Shown: one piece after another, positions 9,091 through 17,841 of the stretch
Layout of the letters: every line of letters starts with the position of its first letter
Position numbering within the stretch: the first letter of the stretch is position 1
Source: Turneriella parva DSM 21527
Lineage (GTDB): Bacteria > Spirochaetota > Leptospiria > Turneriellales > Turneriellaceae
Length of the DNA stretch: 64,000 nt
NCBI RefSeq assembly: GCF_000266885.1
Contig: NC_018020.1
Span: forward strand, 2,852,001-2,916,000
Reading direction: 5' to 3'
Notes under the pieces: model-generated
Databases searched by the model: none
Told to the model about the DNA's origin: nothing
Seen by the model: the letters and a program-made list of their open reading frames with translations, nothing else
Position numbers and translations under genes: made by a program

Positions 9091-9118
9091 CCCGGCACCG
9101 GTGGTGCCGGGTTTTTTT
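9091..9118 (+). terminator. rho-independent terminator after thiolase
   Basis: A perfect 9-bp stem CCCGGCACC/GGTGCCGGG (9091-9099/9103-9111) with a 3-base loop is followed by seven T (9112-9118). It lies 36 bases after the thiolase stop. Confidence 0.93.
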
Positions 9119-9175
9119 ATGGTCGCTCCCCACTTTTCTCGATAGACGACGACTCTGCGTTTCTCAGGTTTTCCC

Positions 9176-9655
9176 GTGCTGCTCGTCAATATTCTGCTCG
9201 TGGCTGTTGCGCTGATTGCGCTGGTAATACAGCTTTTTACCCCAGTCATTATCAATATTCCCGCGATGGCGGTTTGCCTCATCGCGTTGATTGCGGCTAT
9301 CTGGCACTTCAAACGTCGTCGCCGTGAAGCCAAACTGCCGATTTTTGCGGGGCTCGTGCTCGTTTTGCAGGCCGGCTTTTTTATGCTGAGCATCGGCATC
9401 TTTACCGTGGTCACGCTACCCAATGAAAACCCCGAAGATTCATCGTCGGTTGTGCATGGAATTCGCCAGATTCTGATTGCCAATGGCATTATCGAAAAGC
9501 CAAAAGTATTGCCAAAACCGCCGGAGCCATCGGCTGCGACCATACCGGCAGTCAGCGCCGAAACCGTAAACGCACCCGAAGAGGGGGCAGTCAAAATTTC
9601 AGTGGATGGCGATAACGAGGCGAAGCCAGCCGAATCGGGGGAGAAAGCACCTTGA
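9176..9655 (+). CDS. hypothetical membrane protein
   Basis: A 159-residue protein of unknown function starting at GTG. Two closely spaced N-terminal hydrophobic helices, a basic loop (HFKRRRREAK) and a third helix are followed by a soluble, Pro/Ala/Glu-rich tail of about 65 residues that looks disordered. The stop overlaps the start of the next gene, so it heads a translationally coupled run of four genes that includes the phosphohexomutase and the NUDIX hydrolase. Confidence 0.72.
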   Translation: MLLVNILLVAVALIALVIQLFTPVIINIPAMAVCLIALIAAIWHFKRRRREAKLPIFAGLVLVLQAGFFMLSIGIFTVVTLPNENPEDSSSVVHGIRQILIANGIIEKPKVLPKPPEPSAATIPAVSAETVNAPEEGAVKISVDGDNEAKPAESGEKAP

Positions 9656-9969
9656 AGAAGACGCTCCGCATTGCGCTTTTCGTCTATCTGATTATCTTGT
9701 TCGTGCTTGCGTTACTGCCGTTAACAGGCTACTACGCAGCTTTTGGCGCATTGCCCGTCGTGGGTTACGTGCTCTACCGTGTTTTTATACTCGAAGATAA
9801 AACCCCGCATGAGGTTGTGACAAGGGGGGCATTCTTGCTCGCATGCCTCGTGTTTCTTCTGGGCTTTGCGCTGAACATGTTTTGTACGCTCTACACGGCC
9901 TACCGTACAAAACAATTTCGCGACAGCATCGAAACCGACCGAAAAGCCATCTATCAGGAGCTCAAGTGA
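9652..9969 (+). CDS. hypothetical membrane protein
   Basis: A 105-residue protein with three hydrophobic helices and a charged C-terminal helix. The start is TTG and overlaps the stop of the previous gene; a purine-rich GGGGGAGAAAG precedes it. Its stop in turn overlaps the GTG of the phosphohexomutase. The tight overlaps make it real despite the rare start. Function unknown; it may form a pair with the membrane protein before it. Confidence 0.68.
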   Translation: MKKTLRIALFVYLIILFVLALLPLTGYYAAFGALPVVGYVLYRVFILEDKTPHEVVTRGAFLLACLVFLLGFALNMFCTLYTAYRTKQFRDSIETDRKAIYQELK

Positions 9970-11315
9970 ATACCGCATCGCCGACGCTCAAGTTTTCGAT
10001 TTCGGGTTTGAGGGGTGTTTACCCTGACGATATCTCACCCGACCAGTGGATTCAGTACGTGCGCGCCTTTGCCGCCGTGCTGCCTGCGGGGCCCGTGGCG
10101 ATTGCGCGCGATGCCCGTGCGACCGGGCCAGGCCTTCTCAAAGTTGCGACGGGAGTTTTGACCCTGCTCGGCCGTGACGTGCACGACCTGGGGCTCGTGC
10201 CGACGCCGACGATCAAGGCGTACGTCAACGCGAGGCGACTCGCAGGCGGGCTCATGGTGAGTGCCTCGCACAACCCTGCGGCCTATAATGCGCTGAAATT
10301 CATCAAGAAAAACGGCATGTTCTTCGACGCTGAAGATAACGAGAAGTTTGTCAGCGCCTTGAATACCACTGCTTTCTGGGGAGATTTTAAAAAACAGGGG
10401 CGAGTGGTCGATGCACACGATGCCGCAATTGATCTGCACATTGCCTCGATCATGAAAGTGGTGAAAAAGCCGAAACGCCGGCTAAAGGCTGTGATCGACC
10501 CCGTGGGTTCATGCGGCGCAGAGATCGCCGTGAAGCTTCTGGCGCGCCTTGGCGTCAGGTGCGAGGCGATTCATTTGGCTGAGACATCCTCATTTCCGAG
10601 ACCACCTGAACCTACGGCGCCGGCATTGAAGAAGCTAGCGGCTGCAGTCAAGAAGCACCGGGCCGATGTCGGGTTTGCCTTCGACCCCGACGCTGATCGG
10701 CTGTCGATCGTCGATGAAAAAGGGCGCGCGATCGGCGAAGAGTATACGCTGCCACTCGCAATTCTGTCGGCTGTGAAGCCGAAGTCTACCGTTGTGATAA
10801 ACCTTTCAACCTCGATGCTGAGTGAAACTGCCGCGTCGATGCGCAGCTGCAAGTTTGTGCGCTCTGCGGTTGGTGAAGCGAACGTGGTGGCAAAAATGCA
10901 GCAGCTGAAAGCCCCGTTTGGCGGTGAGGGTAATGGCGGCGTCATCGATGCGCGCATACCGTCATTGGGCCGCGACGCCCTCGCGGGCGTTGCGCATATA
11001 GTCGCGCTGATCGCCTCTGGCCACGCACCGCTGTCAGCGCACGTTGCGGCGATTGCACCGACAGTCATGGTGAAGCGTACCGCGCATAACGTCACCGCCG
11101 CACAGATGTCAGCGGCGGTCGATCGGGCGCGTGGTCTCTTCAAGACAGCGGCGCTCGACACCACAGACGGCTTTCATTTGAGTGGTACGCTTGCGGGCGG
11201 AGATAAGGCCTGGGTGCATTTACGCTCATCGAATACCGAGCCGCTCGTGCGCATTATTGCCGAAGCAGCTTCGAAAGCAGAAGTTGAAACATTGTTGGCG
11301 GGGCTGGGGCTGTGA
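9966..11315 (+). CDS. phosphohexomutase (phosphoglucosamine/phosphomannomutase family)
   Basis: A 449-residue alpha-D-phosphohexomutase that moves phosphate between C1 and C6 of a sugar for cell-envelope precursors. All four family sites are visible: the phosphoserine loop VSASHNPAAYNA, the metal loop FDPDADR, the sugar loop GEGNGGV and the phosphate-binding loop RSSNTEP. The longer frame opens at 9843, but the start is taken at GTG 9966 because FSISGLRG then lies a few residues in, a good AGGAG precedes it, and GTGA overlaps the previous stop. GEGNGG rather than GEMSGG leaves the sugar specificity open. Confidence 0.88.
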   Translation: MNTASPTLKFSISGLRGVYPDDISPDQWIQYVRAFAAVLPAGPVAIARDARATGPGLLKVATGVLTLLGRDVHDLGLVPTPTIKAYVNARRLAGGLMVSASHNPAAYNALKFIKKNGMFFDAEDNEKFVSALNTTAFWGDFKKQGRVVDAHDAAIDLHIASIMKVVKKPKRRLKAVIDPVGSCGAEIAVKLLARLGVRCEAIHLAETSSFPRPPEPTAPALKKLAAAVKKHRADVGFAFDPDADRLSIVDEKGRAIGEEYTLPLAILSAVKPKSTVVINLSTSMLSETAASMRSCKFVRSAVGEANVVAKMQQLKAPFGGEGNGGVIDARIPSLGRDALAGVAHIVALIASGHAPLSAHVAAIAPTVMVKRTAHNVTAAQMSAAVDRARGLFKTAALDTTDGFHLSGTLAGGDKAWVHLRSSNTEPLVRIIAEAASKAEVETLLAGLGL

Positions 11316-11812
11316 AAGTTCTTTATCGCGACAAAGAAATTTCGTTCACGCTGGTCAAGACCCGGTTCGGTGAAAAGCCCCTGCTGCAATACCCGCATGC
11401 GGCGGCGATTATGCCGGTCGAAAAGCTGCGTTCGGGAAAAACGTACCTATGGTTGGTCGAGCAATACCGTCTCGGCTCGGGCGCCAAATCGTGGGAGATT
11501 CCCGCAGGTAAAAAGAAGAACAACGAAACGATTCTGCAATGTGCGAAGCGAGAATTGGCCGAAGAAGCAGGTTTTGCTGCCCGCCACTGGAAAAAATGCC
11601 TGCAGTACCACCCGGCGATCAGCTTTTCAACCGAAGTGCTGCACCTTTTTGCGGCGCGCCAGCTGAGCGAAAAGGTTGCGGACCATGACGATGACGAAGT
11701 TTTTTCGAACAAGAAAGCGTTCAGCCACCAAGAACTCGGCCGCATGATGAAGAACGGCAAGATCAGCGACGGCAAAACGCTGCTTGCGCTCCATTACTTC
11801 GATAAACTATAA
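11312..11812 (+). CDS. NUDIX hydrolase, ADP-ribose pyrophosphatase-like
   Basis: A 166-residue NUDIX hydrolase that cleaves nucleoside diphosphates linked to another group. The Nudix box runs from the Gly of PAGKKKNNET through CAKRELAEEAGF near residues 66-88, with the REUXEEXGU core intact. The preceding WEIPAG is typical of ADP-ribose pyrophosphatases. GTG starts inside the TGA of the mutase gene (GTGA overlap). An imperfect fit to sugar-nucleotide substrates cannot be excluded. Confidence 0.87.
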   Translation: MKVLYRDKEISFTLVKTRFGEKPLLQYPHAAAIMPVEKLRSGKTYLWLVEQYRLGSGAKSWEIPAGKKKNNETILQCAKRELAEEAGFAARHWKKCLQYHPAISFSTEVLHLFAARQLSEKVADHDDDEVFSNKKAFSHQELGRMMKNGKISDGKTLLALHYFDKL

Positions 11813-11822
11813 ATAATACTGC

Positions 11823-11845
11823 TTCGGTGTGCTCAGCACACCGAA
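11823..11845 (+). terminator. hairpin after the NUDIX gene
   Basis: A perfect 10-bp stem TTCGGTGTGC/GCACACCGAA with a TCA loop, 10 bases after the NUDIX stop. There is no clear T run behind it, so it may be a weak terminator or an mRNA-end stabiliser. Confidence 0.5.
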
Positions 11846-11894
11846 ACAGTGCTATTTCATTTGCCGTGTAAGGGGCAACTCTCTATGCGGTGCT

Positions 11895-12878
11895 ATGCGT
11901 ATCTCAGTTATTGGCGCCGGTTCTTTTGGTACGGCGCTCGCTAAACTTGTCGCCGAAAATGGCCACGACGTACTGCTGTGGAGCCATTCAAAAGACACCG
12001 CGGATGCTATTAGCTCTCAGCACGAAAATACGATCTACCTGAAGGGTATCGCTCTGCCCGAGTCGATTAAAGTCACAACCGATCTCGCAGCGGCTGTGAA
12101 CCATGCAGAACTGGTCGTGAGTGCGACCCCCACGCAGGCGATTCGTGAAGTTTACGCGAACACGAACCTGGCTGTGCCGGTCGTCGTTGCCTCAAAGGGA
12201 ATCGAGAAAAAGACGCACCTGCTGGTGTGCGAAGTCTTCAAACAAATTTTCGGCAAAGAGCGCGAGCAGAACCTGTTTTTTCTGAGTGGCCCGTCGTTTG
12301 CCCGCGAAATGGCGCTTAAGATTCCCACTGCGATCACGATTGCCGGTTATCACACAGAGCGGCTGCCCGAAATTCAGAAAGTTTTTCATAACGATTATTT
12401 TCGCGCGTACGCAACCCCTGACGTAACCGGTGTTGAACTCGGTGGGGCGCTCAAGAACGTCATGGCGATCGCGACCGGTATTGCCGATGGTCTCAAATTC
12501 GGCAGCAACACGCGCGCAGCCATCATTACGCGGGGCCTTGCAGAAATCGCCCGCCTCGGCGAAAAGCTTGGCGCGAAGCCGATTACATTCATGGGACTCG
12601 CCGGCATGGGTGACCTCGTGCTCACCTGTACCGGCGATCTGTCGCGCAACCGTACAGTCGGCCTTAAGTTGGGGGCAGGCATGACGCTCGCTGAAATTCA
12701 GAGCGAAATGCGTATGGTCGCAGAGGGCGTGCCGACTACCGAAAGCGCGTACGAACTCGCGCAGCAGCTCGGTGTTGAATTGCCGATTACGACGGCAGTT
12801 TATAAAATTCTTTATGAAAATAAGCCGGCTCGCGAAGCGATCAAAGAACTGATGTCGCGTTCGATTAAATTTGAATAG
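11895..12878 (+). CDS. gpsA: NAD(P)-dependent glycerol-3-phosphate dehydrogenase
   Basis: GpsA reduces dihydroxyacetone phosphate to sn-glycerol 3-phosphate, the backbone for phospholipids. The 327-residue protein begins MRISVIGAGSFGTALA, the Rossmann GxGxxG loop; the frame is open from 11829 but nothing before this Met fits the family. Other landmarks are SGPSFAREMA, the catalytic Lys in GGALKNVMAIATG, and LAGMGDLVLTC. It stands between the mutase/NUDIX run and msrB and is likely transcribed alone. Confidence 0.95.
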   Translation: MRISVIGAGSFGTALAKLVAENGHDVLLWSHSKDTADAISSQHENTIYLKGIALPESIKVTTDLAAAVNHAELVVSATPTQAIREVYANTNLAVPVVVASKGIEKKTHLLVCEVFKQIFGKEREQNLFFLSGPSFAREMALKIPTAITIAGYHTERLPEIQKVFHNDYFRAYATPDVTGVELGGALKNVMAIATGIADGLKFGSNTRAAIITRGLAEIARLGEKLGAKPITFMGLAGMGDLVLTCTGDLSRNRTVGLKLGAGMTLAEIQSEMRMVAEGVPTTESAYELAQQLGVELPITTAVYKILYENKPAREAIKELMSRSIKFE

Positions 12879-12908
12879 GCAGTAATAAACACATCGCCTC
12901 AGCGACCA

Positions 12909-13493
12909 ATGGGCATGACCAAAATGAGGATTTCTCAAATCACATTCGCGGCGGTGATCGCTTTGACCGGCTCTATTTTTTTCAGCGCCGCGACTGCCGC
13001 CGAAAAGAAACCGGGGCGCGCCACTATCACCAAAATCAACCGTAGCGAAGCCGAATGGAAAAAAATACTCACTGCCGAAGAGTTTTACGTCTTAAGGCAG
13101 CAAGGTACTGAGCGTCCGTTCACAGGGCGGTACCACGACCATCACGGGCAGGGCACCTATATCTGTGCCGGGTGCAAACTGCCGCTGTTCAGCTCGAAGA
13201 CTAAATTTGACTCAGGCACCGGCTGGCCGAGCTTCTTTGCCCCGATTGCAGCGGAGAATGTCGTCGAGCTGACCGACAACAGCCACGGCATGCGCCGCAC
13301 CGAAGTGCGCTGCGCGCGCTGCGGCGGACATTTGGGGCATGTGTTTGACGACGGGCCACGAGGGCCCTTAGGGTCTGGCGCCGACACGAGGTCGTCTGCG
13401 CGCCAGACCGACGGGCCACGACCTACAGGCTTAAGGTATTGTATCAATTCAGTATCGCTGAATTTTGAAGGGCGAACGGCACCACCGCGCTGA
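12909..13493 (+). CDS. msrB: peptide-methionine (R)-S-oxide reductase MsrB, secreted, with a 20-residue insertion
   Basis: MsrB repairs methionine-R-sulfoxide. An N-terminal signal peptide (about residues 1-31, ending AATAA) points to an extracytoplasmic enzyme. The zinc ligands CAGC and CARC, the GTGWPSF segment and the catalytic CINSVSL motif are present. Between VFDDGP and [11 protein letters not shown], where the family has no gap, sits a 20-codon insertion. It is flanked by a 13-bp direct repeat (13349-13361 and 13409-13421) and is a palindromic element. The insertion lies 8 residues before the catalytic Cys, so activity is uncertain though the frame is intact. Confidence 0.92.
   Translation: MGMTKMRISQITFAAVIALTGSIFFSAATAAEKKPGRATITKINRSEAEWKKILTAEEFYVLRQQGTERPFTGRYHDHHGQGTYICAGCKLPLFSSKTKFDSGTGWPSFFAPIAAENVVELTDNSHGMRRTEVRCARCGGHLGHVFDDGPRGPLGSGADTRSSARQTDGPRPTGLRYCINSVSLNFEGRTAPPR
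13362..13421. repeat. 60-bp palindromic element inserted in frame in msrB
   Basis: A 60-bp unit comprises 47 new bases plus a copy of the 13-bp sequence CGACGGGCCACGA. The core is a perfect 10-bp inverted repeat, GGTCTGGCGC at 13372-13381 with its complement at 13400-13409, with a smaller CGAC/GTCG hairpin in the loop. The duplicated 13-mer looks like a target-site duplication. Confidence 0.8.
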
Positions 13494-13521
13494 AAGATTG
13501 ATCGGTCAGGATCAATCTTTC
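13492..13521. terminator. bidirectional hairpin between msrB and dsbD
   Basis: A perfect 12-bp inverted repeat, GAAAGATTGATC/GATCAATCTTTC with a 6-base loop, overlaps the stop codons of the two convergent genes. It can serve both strands, although neither side has a long T run. Confidence 0.65.
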
Positions 13522-14795
13522 AACGCAGCCTTCAGCTCGCGCATCGTGTAGTCTTTGTTGTAAAAGCCGGTGATCGTGTGAATGAGTTCACCATCGGCTT
13601 TGGTGAGCACGACGGTGGGTAAGCCCCGGATATTATACTCTTTCGCCAGTTTGTCGAGCGCGTCAGTCGGGTTTGAGTAATCGATCCTCACTGGCAAAAT
13701 GTTATTCGCCAGCGCAAAATTGATGAATTCGTCTTTGACGAAGAGTTTGCGCTCCATCTCTTCGCAGGCTGTGCACCAGTCGGCCCAGAAGTCGACAAAA
13801 AGTATTTTCTTTTCTTTGAGGGCGACCGCCCGGGCTTCTTCGATGTCTTTGTACCACTTGAGTTTACCCTGGGGTAGCGTCATGCCGCTCTTGCGTGCGG
13901 TATCTGGCGTTGCGCCGGTGTTGGTCTTTGTTTCGACCCCCCAGTATTTCACGAATGGCGACGTGAAGAGAAAAAGGCCAAGCGCCGAAATCAGCAGCAT
14001 GCCGGCAGTGTTGAGTCTGAGCCGTCTCGTCATGTGGTACTCCGATTTGAGGGGTTCTGCAAGAATGAAGAAAGTAATGCACATGGCAATGCCGATGACC
14101 GCAAACGGAAACGCCTGCGCAACCGGTGGAAAGTCACCTGCGAGATCTTCAAGGTAGTGAAAGCCTGCGGTCATGAGCACGACGGCGCCGCCATACTCCA
14201 CGGCCTTCAGCCAGATACCGGGTTTTGGCAGGCGAATCGAAAAAGTGCCTATCAGAAAAAACGGAACTCCCATACCAAAGGCAAACGCGAACGCCGAGGC
14301 CGCCGGTAAAAAAATGGAATCGTTTTCAGCAGCGTTCTTGCTGATCTGCACGAGCAGATTGCCGAAGAAAGGTGCGGTGCAGGGGGCTGCGATAAAAGCC
14401 GAAAAGATGCCGAGCACCAGCGGATAAAGCACACCGTCGGGTTTGTGCCGGCCGTGGTCTGCCCGAAGCCGGTTGGCAAAATTGGGCAGCGGCAATGGTA
14501 GCAGGTGCGCATAAGCCAGACCAAGATAGATGAGAACTAAACCGATCGTTGCAATTGCGCGCGGGTCACCCAGATATTTGCCGAAGACAGAGCCGCTGAG
14601 CGCAGCGGCTACCCCCAGCGTGCCATAGGTCAGCGACATGCCAAGCGTATAGACGCCGGCCGCGCGAAAGCCCTGGTACCACGATTTGCGTTCGCCACCG
14701 GCAAAAATCGCGGTGGTAATGGGAATCAGAGGGTAAACGCAGGCCGAAAACGAAGCCAGTAGCCCCGAACCGAAAGCCGCGAAGAACATCGACAT
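13512..14795 (-). CDS. dsbD: thiol:disulfide interchange protein DsbD, two-domain form
   Basis: This protein carries reducing power across the inner membrane to periplasmic thiols. The 427-residue form has an eight-helix CcdA-like transmembrane part, with the redox Cys at position 19 (SACVYPL) and the second in APCTAPFFG, then a C-terminal thioredoxin domain with WCTAC and the cis-Pro loop GLPTVV. The N-terminal immunoglobulin-like domain of E. coli DsbD is absent. It lies next to the secreted MsrB, whose recycling needs periplasmic thiols, so a functional link is plausible. Confidence 0.9.
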   Translation of the reverse strand: MSMFFAAFGSGLLASFSACVYPLIPITTAIFAGGERKSWYQGFRAAGVYTLGMSLTYGTLGVAAALSGSVFGKYLGDPRAIATIGLVLIYLGLAYAHLLPLPLPNFANRLRADHGRHKPDGVLYPLVLGIFSAFIAAPCTAPFFGNLLVQISKNAAENDSIFLPAASAFAFAFGMGVPFFLIGTFSIRLPKPGIWLKAVEYGGAVVLMTAGFHYLEDLAGDFPPVAQAFPFAVIGIAMCITFFILAEPLKSEYHMTRRLRLNTAGMLLISALGLFLFTSPFVKYWGVETKTNTGATPDTARKSGMTLPQGKLKWYKDIEEARAVALKEKKILFVDFWADWCTACEEMERKLFVKDEFINFALANNILPVRIDYSNPTDALDKLAKEYNIRGLPTVVLTKADGELIHTITGFYNKDYTMRELKAALKD

Positions 14796-14846
14796 GACAG
14801 CAATATATCAAATGCGAGTCGCCGCGACGACTATAAGTTGGGGCGG

Positions 14847-16970
14847 CTATTTCTCGGTGAGCACTTCGAAACCGAGCCACTCTTTCGGCGGGTATTGAAT
14901 ATTGCGCTCGAGGCGTTCGAGATAGAGGCGCAGTGTCTTGTCTTGCGGATTTTCTGCCGCAAGCTGTAAAAAAGCCGATTTCGCGTCGGCGAAGCTGCCC
15001 TTACGGTAAAGTTGCAGCGCTTCTGAGAACGTGTCTTTTTGCCGCTGCTTCAGCTTACGCAATTCGTCGTGATCGCTGTTAAAAATTTCGATCAGGTCAA
15101 CGGGTTCGTTCTTACCTTTGACGGCAACGCGGTCAACGGGCCGCCATTCGTACTGTGACTTGTTCGCGACGGTGTTCCATGAGATGTCTGAGATGAGGGT
15201 TCCGGCGCCGTAGTTCTTGGTGAGGCTTTCGATGCGCGATGCCAGATTCACGGCATCGGCGATGACGGTGCCGTCCATACGCTGGTGTTCGCCGATCGTG
15301 CCGAGCATCACGCGGCCCTGGTGAATACCGATACCGATTCTGATGGCTGCGTAGTCGTGCCGTGCGCGGCGGTCGTTCCAGATGCGCACGCGCTCGTGCA
15401 TCGCGAGCGCGGCTTCGAGTGCGTCTTCTGCAGAAGAGGGGAAAAGCGCCATCACCGCGTCGCCGATATATTTGTCGATGAATCCCCGGTGGTCTCTGAT
15501 GACCGGGCCGACCTTATCGAGGTACGAATTGATAAAATCAAAGTTCTCTTTGGGCGTCATCTTCTCTGATAATGAGGTAAACCCCCTGATGTCAGAAAAT
15601 AGCACCGCCATGTCGCGCTGTACCTGATCGCCCAGGTTGACATCGAGAATACTTTCTTTGTCGAGCATCTTCAGAAACTCGAATGGCACGAAGCGCCGGG
15701 AGGCCGCGTTGAATTTTTCGAGGTTTTCGTTGAGTTCTTCAGTTTCGTCGTGCAGGCGCACGAAACGGTTCGCCAACACGAGAGCCATCGATAGGATAAA
15801 AAAGATAAACACGTAGGTTAAAAGCGGCGGCAGATTAATTTTTGCCTGTCCGCTCAGAATGTCGAGAAACATCGTCACGAGCAGAATAATGAAGCTGACA
15901 CTCATGATAATCGCGTCTTTGTTCTTGCGCACAACCTCGCGTATCAGCACGATTGCCATACCCACGATGTATATCAACCAGGTATAAGTGACGATGTTGT
16001 TCTGCAGATGGTCCCAGAGTTTCACGTCGCTGCTCACGCAGACAGCAACGCCAACACCTGCGATTATCGCATTGGCGGTGTAAGTGGCAATGTCGATTAT
16101 CTTTAACCACAGCGCACGTTTGGGCTTGTAATAGTTTCTGATAAAGTAATAAAAGCTCGGCACGAGTAAAAACAGCGCAAGGTATTGTACGCGTTTCCAA
16201 AAGTAGAGCTGCAGGCCATATTCGTATTTTATCTGCGTGTGCAGGCCGCTGTAGACCACCAGCGCAATTGCGAAAACAGCAAAGTAAAAATTCTCACGCT
16301 CATGCCTGCGTCTGATAAAGAAAAGTAAAAAGTACAGCCCGAATGTCAGGTAAGCAACCAGCGCAAGCGAACTCCACAGGTTTTCGAGGTAATAGGCGCC
16401 ATAGATCTTATCGGCGGGCCCGATTTCGACCCGGTCGCGGTAAATGCCAGATTCTTTTTCGAGTACACCCTGCACGTCGACAACGAGCGTGTTCGTGCCT
16501 GCACGCATCAGCCCCGCGGGTATCGCATAGGTGCGCACTTTGTCGTATGCCTGCGGCTCATTGCTCGTAAAATCTCCCGTTGCGCCAATGAGGCGGCCGT
16601 TCAGGTAGACGCGGTCGCGGTCGTTGATTTCGCCAATGCGGATTGCAAACGGTAAGGTGGGCACGGCAGCGACTTGAAACTGCAGCGCATAGTGCGCGGG
16701 TTCAAGGCCGCTGATATTCAGTTGGGGCGCGAGATTCGCCGGTACCTTGACGCTGCTGTAAGCAGGAGTCGTGAAGCTCTCTGGTATCTCTTTACCACGT
16801 TTTTCATTCAATGCTGCAGGTTTATAAAAGCCGGCTTTGGCGACCCAGGCATGGCCTTCGGCAGAATTGAGGGCTGTGACCTTATCGGGGGCGGCCACCG
16901 GCACTTCGGCAAAAAGGCGCGCGCCGCAGAGCAGGGCGAGAGTCGCAATCCCCTTTAATCTATTTGGCAT
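14847..16970 (-). CDS. adenylate/guanylate cyclase with 7TMR-type sensor
   Basis: A membrane receptor cyclase of about 707 residues. After a signal peptide comes a beta-rich extracellular domain (residues about 80-190, resembling the 7TM-DISM extracellular domain). About seven transmembrane helices, a short coiled segment (RLHDETEELNENLEKF) and a class III cyclase domain with FSDIRGFTSLSE and KYIGDAVMALF follow; TPR-like helices end the protein. The start is taken at MPNRLKG (16970), overlapping the previous stop, although the frame is open to 17015. In the purine-recognition segment it reads MDGTVIADAVNLASRIE, so ATP or GTP use is uncertain. Confidence 0.87.
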   Translation of the reverse strand: MPNRLKGIATLALLCGARLFAEVPVAAPDKVTALNSAEGHAWVAKAGFYKPAALNEKRGKEIPESFTTPAYSSVKVPANLAPQLNISGLEPAHYALQFQVAAVPTLPFAIRIGEINDRDRVYLNGRLIGATGDFTSNEPQAYDKVRTYAIPAGLMRAGTNTLVVDVQGVLEKESGIYRDRVEIGPADKIYGAYYLENLWSSLALVAYLTFGLYFLLFFIRRRHERENFYFAVFAIALVVYSGLHTQIKYEYGLQLYFWKRVQYLALFLLVPSFYYFIRNYYKPKRALWLKIIDIATYTANAIIAGVGVAVCVSSDVKLWDHLQNNIVTYTWLIYIVGMAIVLIREVVRKNKDAIIMSVSFIILLVTMFLDILSGQAKINLPPLLTYVFIFFILSMALVLANRFVRLHDETEELNENLEKFNAASRRFVPFEFLKMLDKESILDVNLGDQVQRDMAVLFSDIRGFTSLSEKMTPKENFDFINSYLDKVGPVIRDHRGFIDKYIGDAVMALFPSSAEDALEAALAMHERVRIWNDRRARHDYAAIRIGIGIHQGRVMLGTIGEHQRMDGTVIADAVNLASRIESLTKNYGAGTLISDISWNTVANKSQYEWRPVDRVAVKGKNEPVDLIEIFNSDHDELRKLKQRQKDTFSEALQLYRKGSFADAKSAFLQLAAENPQDKTLRLYLERLERNIQYPPKEWLGFEVLTEK

Positions 16971-17841
16971 GCGATATCTCCCCGGTGTTGGTTCTAACGA
17001 ATGCGGCGATTGCATCGCTGATATTGTCTTTGTCGGTATTGACGTGCATTACCATTGTTGTATGGTCTGCGCCCGGTATGGTCACAAATTTCGCGTTCGC
17101 CAACTTCTTTTCGGCAAAGGCGCTTTGGTATTTTTGCTGCTGCTGCAGCAAATAGTCATCGTCCTTTTCACCATAAAGCAGCAATGCCGGTCGGGATGTG
17201 GGTTTTAAATACGTCGCCGGTGAATGGAGCATGTCAGCTTCTCCCGAGCCGAAGAAGGGAGTTGTCAGAGAGGCGTTAAACTCAGCGTCTTTCGAGAGTC
17301 GCATATGCGCGATATCGAGAATCGGTGAGAGCGCAGTTACCCCTTTAATGAAAGTCGGCCCCTTTCCCCAGAGCACCATCAGGGCAAGGTGGCCGCCCGC
17401 AGAATGGCCGGCGAGAAAAATCTGCGAGGCATCTATTTTGTAGCGGGCCGCATTCTCGTGCATAAAGCTGGCTGCTGCCGTCACGTCGGCGAGCTGGTCG
17501 GTCAGAGTTGCCTGCGGGTGCAATCGGTAATCGATGACCGCTGTCGCAATGCCGCGTTTCGCGAGCGCGATGCCGAAATTCTGATAGAGGCCGGTGAACG
17601 CCCGGTAATAGCTGCGTGACTGGTTGCGCCAATAGCCCCCGTGGATAAAAATAACCGCCGGTGTCGCGTCGGCAGCCGCTCGTGGTGTGTAAAGATCGAG
17701 CAGTGCACCTGCATGCGCCGCATATTGCAGGTCATCGTGGTATTCGACATCTGAAGCCGCACGCGCCCGATCGCGCAGGTGGCAGTTGGCCAATTGCAAG
17801 AGACCAATCAGCATTATGGCGCGCAGCAAGAACAGGTTCAT
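16960..17841 (-). CDS. alpha/beta-hydrolase lipoprotein (esterase-like)
   Basis: An alpha/beta hydrolase of the BD-FAE/kynurenine formamidase-like esterase group. The oxyanion motif is HGGYW and the nucleophile elbow is GHSAGG. An acidic residue near GEKDDDY and a His in GADHTTMV complete the triad. The N-terminus, MNLFLLRAIMLIGLLQLANC, is a lipoprotein signal with the lipobox Cys. The start at 17841 overlaps the stop of the E2 gene by ATGA and is preferred to the longer frame from 17928. The natural substrate is unknown. Confidence 0.85.
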   Translation of the reverse strand: MNLFLLRAIMLIGLLQLANCHLRDRARAASDVEYHDDLQYAAHAGALLDLYTPRAAADATPAVIFIHGGYWRNQSRSYYRAFTGLYQNFGIALAKRGIATAVIDYRLHPQATLTDQLADVTAAASFMHENAARYKIDASQIFLAGHSAGGHLALMVLWGKGPTFIKGVTALSPILDIAHMRLSKDAEFNASLTTPFFGSGEADMLHSPATYLKPTSRPALLLYGEKDDDYLLQQQQKYQSAFAEKKLANAKFVTIPGADHTTMVMHVNTDKDNISDAIAAFVRTNTGEISHAK

